Part shown: one piece after another, positions 61,993 to 64,000 of the stretch | Position numbering within the stretch: the first letter of the stretch is position 1 | Layout of the letters: the number at the start of each line of letters is the position of its first letter | Source of the DNA: Salinibacter altiplanensis | GTDB taxonomy: Bacteria; Bacteroidota; Rhodothermia; Rhodothermales; Salinibacteraceae | Direction of reading: 5' to 3' | DNA: 64,000 nucleotides | NCBI RefSeq assembly: GCF_002894645.1 | Contig: NZ_NCQY01000020.1 | Coordinates: 303,474 to 367,473 of the forward strand | Notes under the pieces: model-generated | Database searches by the model: none | What the model saw: only the letters and a program-made list of their open reading frames with translations | What the model was told of the DNA's origin: nothing | Program-made: the position numbers and the translations under genes

Positions 61993-62940
61993 ATGAATGC
62001 CTACATCATCTACGAAAACGAAGACTGGATGCCGCCCCTGCGCTCGGCGCTCGACGCGGCGGGGGTGCCCTACGAGGAGTGGTTCGTGAACGACGGGCAC
62101 TTCGACGTCACCGGCACGCCGCCCGAGGGCGTTTTCCTGAACCGCATGAGCGCCTCCTCCCACACGCGGGGGCACACCCCAGCCGTCGAGCACACGCGCC
62201 AGCTGATCGCGTGGCTGGAGCGGCACGGGCGGCGTGTCGTGAACGGATCCCACGCCTTCGAGCTGGAGATCAGCAAGGTGCAGCAGCATGCCGCGCTGGA
62301 GCAAGCGGGGCTGCGGACCCCGGCCACACGGGCCGTCGCGGGGGGAGGAGAGGCGCTGCTGGACGCTGCACAGGACATGCCCACGCCGTTCGTCACGAAG
62401 CACAATCGGGGCGGAAAGGGACTTGGGGTGCAGCTCTTCCGCACCCACGAGGCGTTCGAGGAGGCGGTGCACGCCGGCGATATTCCCACGCCGCCGGCCC
62501 ACATCACGCTCCTGCAGCAGTTCATCGAGGCGGCCGAGCCGTTCATCACGCGCTGCGAGTTCGTGGACGGCGAGTTCCTGTACGCCATCACGTCCGACAC
62601 CAGCGACGGCTTCGAGCTGTGCCCGGCCGACGCCTGCCGCACCGACGCGGACCGCTGCGCCGTGGACGGGGACGATTCCCTCTTCGCCCTCCGCGAGGAC
62701 GTGCCCGCCGCTCTCATCGACCGCTACAAGACCTTCCTCAACCACGAGCAGATTGACATTGCCGGCATCGAGTTCATCGAGGACGCCGACGGACAGAGCT
62801 GGACCTACGACATCAACGGCACCACCAACTACTCGCCCGAGGTCGAAGACGAGCACGACCTGAGTGGCATGGCCGCCGTCGCCGAGTTCCTGAAGCGCGA
62901 GCTGGAGGCTGCGGCGACCGGCGAACACGTTCCTTCCTGA
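61993..62940 (+). CDS. ATP-grasp (RimK-like) ligase of unknown substrate
   Basis: A 315-residue protein. An N-terminal alpha/beta domain (AYIIYENEDWMPPLRSALDA) is followed by an ATP-grasp domain: HAFELEISKVQQHAALEQAG, PFVTKHNRGGKGLGVQLF (Gly-rich nucleotide loop with Lys), EPFITRCEFVDGEFLYAI and the metal-binding end IAGIEFIEDADG...DINGTTNYSP. The fold is shared with RimK/glutathione-synthetase-type carboxylate-amine ligases. It lies 42 bases upstream of a luciferase-like monooxygenase gene, probably in one operon. Confidence 0.88.
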   Translation: MNAYIIYENEDWMPPLRSALDAAGVPYEEWFVNDGHFDVTGTPPEGVFLNRMSASSHTRGHTPAVEHTRQLIAWLERHGRRVVNGSHAFELEISKVQQHAALEQAGLRTPATRAVAGGGEALLDAAQDMPTPFVTKHNRGGKGLGVQLFRTHEAFEEAVHAGDIPTPPAHITLLQQFIEAAEPFITRCEFVDGEFLYAITSDTSDGFELCPADACRTDADRCAVDGDDSLFALREDVPAALIDRYKTFLNHEQIDIAGIEFIEDADGQSWTYDINGTTNYSPEVEDEHDLSGMAAVAEFLKRELEAAATGEHVPS

Positions 62941-62982
62941 TCACCTCTTCCAATCCCCAACCTTCTAACCTTCAACCCACCG

Positions 62983-64000
62983 ATGATCGATCTTGGCATC
63001 TGGCTTCCCGTCTTCGGCGGCTGGCTCCGCAACGTGGACGACGAGGGCATGCCGCCCACGTTCGCGTACAACCGAAAGGTCGCGCAGGCGGCCGACGCCG
63101 CCGGCTTCTCGACGATGCTCATCGCCGAGCTCAACCTGAACGACATCAACGGCCCGTCGCACCCGGCCCTGGAGTGCTGGACCACCGCCTCGGCCCTTGC
63201 CCCGGTGACGGACAACATCCGCATCATGGCCGCCATCCGGCCCGGCTTTCGCGAGCCGGCCGTCACCGCCAAGATGGCTTCCAACATCGATCACATCTCC
63301 GACGGACGGTTTGAGATCAACCTCGTGTCGGCCTGGTGGGAGGAGGAGATGAAGATGTACGTCGGCGATTGGCTCGACCACAGCGACCGCTACGACCGCT
63401 CCGCCGAGTTTGTGCAGATCCTGAAGGGCCTCTGGTCGCAGGAGCGCTTCTCATTCGACGGTGACTTCTACACCATCGAGGACACGATCCTGCAGCCCAA
63501 GCCCGTTCAGCCCGGCGGCGTGCCCGTCTATGCGGGGGGCGGCTCCGAGGAGGGGCGCAACATGATCGCCACCCACTGCGACCATTACCTCATGCACGGC
63601 GGCACGGTCGACAAGATTGCCGGCGACATCGACGACCTGCGTGAGCGCCGCGCCGAGATGGGCCACGACCCTGACGAGATGAAGTTCGGGATGGCGGCGT
63701 ACATGATCTGCCGCGAGAGTGAGCAGGAGGCCCGAGAGGAGCTGGACCGCATTACCACGGTCGACCACGAGGCGGAGGGCTTCGACAGCTACGACGACTT
63801 CGTGGAGCACTCCGAACTCGACTCGGAGGTGGACCTGAAGGACTACTCCGTCTCCAACCGCGGCCTGCGGCCCGACCTGGTCGGCACGCCGGAGCAGATC
63901 GTGGAGAAGCTGAACGCGTACGCCGACGCGGGCCTCGACCTGGTGCTGCTGCAATGCAGTCCCATGCTGGAGGAGGTACAGCGCATTGGCCGAGAGGTCA
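62983..64000 (+). CDS. LLM-class (luciferase-like) flavin monooxygenase, 3'-truncated
   Basis: The first 339 residues are in the window; the frame is open to its end. LGIWLPVFGGWLRNVDDEGM, AADAAGFSTMLIAE, RIMAAIRPGF, ASNIDHISDGRFEINLVSAW, RYDRSAEFVQILKGLW and YAGGGSEEGRNM place it with SsuD-like FMNH2-dependent monooxygenases (alkanesulfonate/dimethyl-sulfone type). The substrate is unknown; such enzymes need reduced FMN from a reductase. It follows the ATP-grasp gene by 42 bases. Confidence 0.93.
   Translation, partial: MIDLGIWLPVFGGWLRNVDDEGMPPTFAYNRKVAQAADAAGFSTMLIAELNLNDINGPSHPALECWTTASALAPVTDNIRIMAAIRPGFREPAVTAKMASNIDHISDGRFEINLVSAWWEEEMKMYVGDWLDHSDRYDRSAEFVQILKGLWSQERFSFDGDFYTIEDTILQPKPVQPGGVPVYAGGGSEEGRNMIATHCDHYLMHGGTVDKIAGDIDDLRERRAEMGHDPDEMKFGMAAYMICRESEQEAREELDRITTVDHEAEGFDSYDDFVEHSELDSEVDLKDYSVSNRGLRPDLVGTPEQIVEKLNAYADAGLDLVLLQCSPMLEEVQRIGREV

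Noticed and set aside
1-64000. CRISPR arrays, insertion sequences, integrases, prophage genes, rRNA operons.
   Set aside because: No regularly spaced repeats, transposase or integrase motifs, or rRNA sequence were seen in either strand.

Overview
The window is high-GC (roughly two thirds G+C by eye) bacterial chromosome. It encodes acidic, Asp/Glu-rich proteins and a gene set that fits the Rhodothermota/Bacteroidota branch, most likely an extreme halophile such as Salinibacter. Clues are a Bacteroidota-type DUF4105/Lnb protein, dimeric class II glycyl-tRNA synthetase, CtaA/CtaB heme A synthesis and strongly acidic soluble enzymes. The species is inferred from these features; no database was searched. 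The DNA is densely packed with housekeeping genes. I see no prophage, insertion sequence, CRISPR array or rRNA.

Layout. 1-3.4 kb: cell-elongation pair mrdA-rodA (minus strand). 3.8-6.9 kb: a large secreted protein joining an HExxH peptidase domain, a TolB-like propeller and an Omp85-like barrel. 6.9-11 kb: PhzF-like isomerase, pyrD, long-chain acyl-CoA ligase. 11.1 kb: tRNA-Pro(CGG). 11.4-17.7 kb: Met/Gln-rich secreted protein, thrC, MliC-type lipoprotein, adenine deaminase, phytoene-desaturase-like oxidoreductase. 17.8-20 kb: APC permease plus a stand-alone RCK protein. 20.3 kb: rnhB. 21-24.8 kb: minus-strand ctaA-ctaB-ABC transporter cluster. 25-29 kb: glmM behind a structured leader, a small coiled-coil protein, an unusual AMP ligase, DUF427. 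29-32 kb: cystathionine synthase/lyase and a TPR lipoprotein. 32-35 kb: a 677-bp gene-free stretch rich in inverted repeats, then an uncharacterised gene next to fumarylacetoacetase. 35-42 kb: hsp20, Lnb-like protein, nth, gpmI, sppA. 42.7-45.9 kb: hrcA-grpE-dnaJ. 46-50.6 kb: flavin reductase, TIGR02757 protein, accA, acyl-CoA thioesterase, histone-deacetylase-like acuC. 50.7-53.2 kb: alpha/beta hydrolase and membrane-anchored MurF-like ligase. 53.9-58 kb: a compact rho, radC, an S23-type four-helix-bundle gene, glyS. 58-64 kb: CaiB-type CoA transferase, methyltransferase, photolyase-family gene, ATP-grasp enzyme, and a luciferase-like monooxygenase cut by the window end.

Functional themes are envelope building (mrdA, rodA, glmM, MurF-like, Lnb-like, sppA), respiration (ctaA, ctaB), proteostasis (hrcA-grpE-dnaJ, hsp20), lipid and acyl-CoA metabolism, amino-acid and nucleotide metabolism, and DNA repair (nth, radC, photolyase family). 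The most interesting signals are not a new operon. They are an apparent pair of mutually exclusive hairpins ahead of glmM, a nested inverted repeat ahead of the APC permease, the dyad-rich gene-free region at 32.0-32.7 kb, a terminator just upstream of the ATP-grasp gene, and several proteins with unusual architecture or active sites: the peptidase-propeller-barrel protein, class 2 PyrD with Cys at the catalytic position, Rho lacking its N-terminal domain, and MurF-like with a membrane domain.
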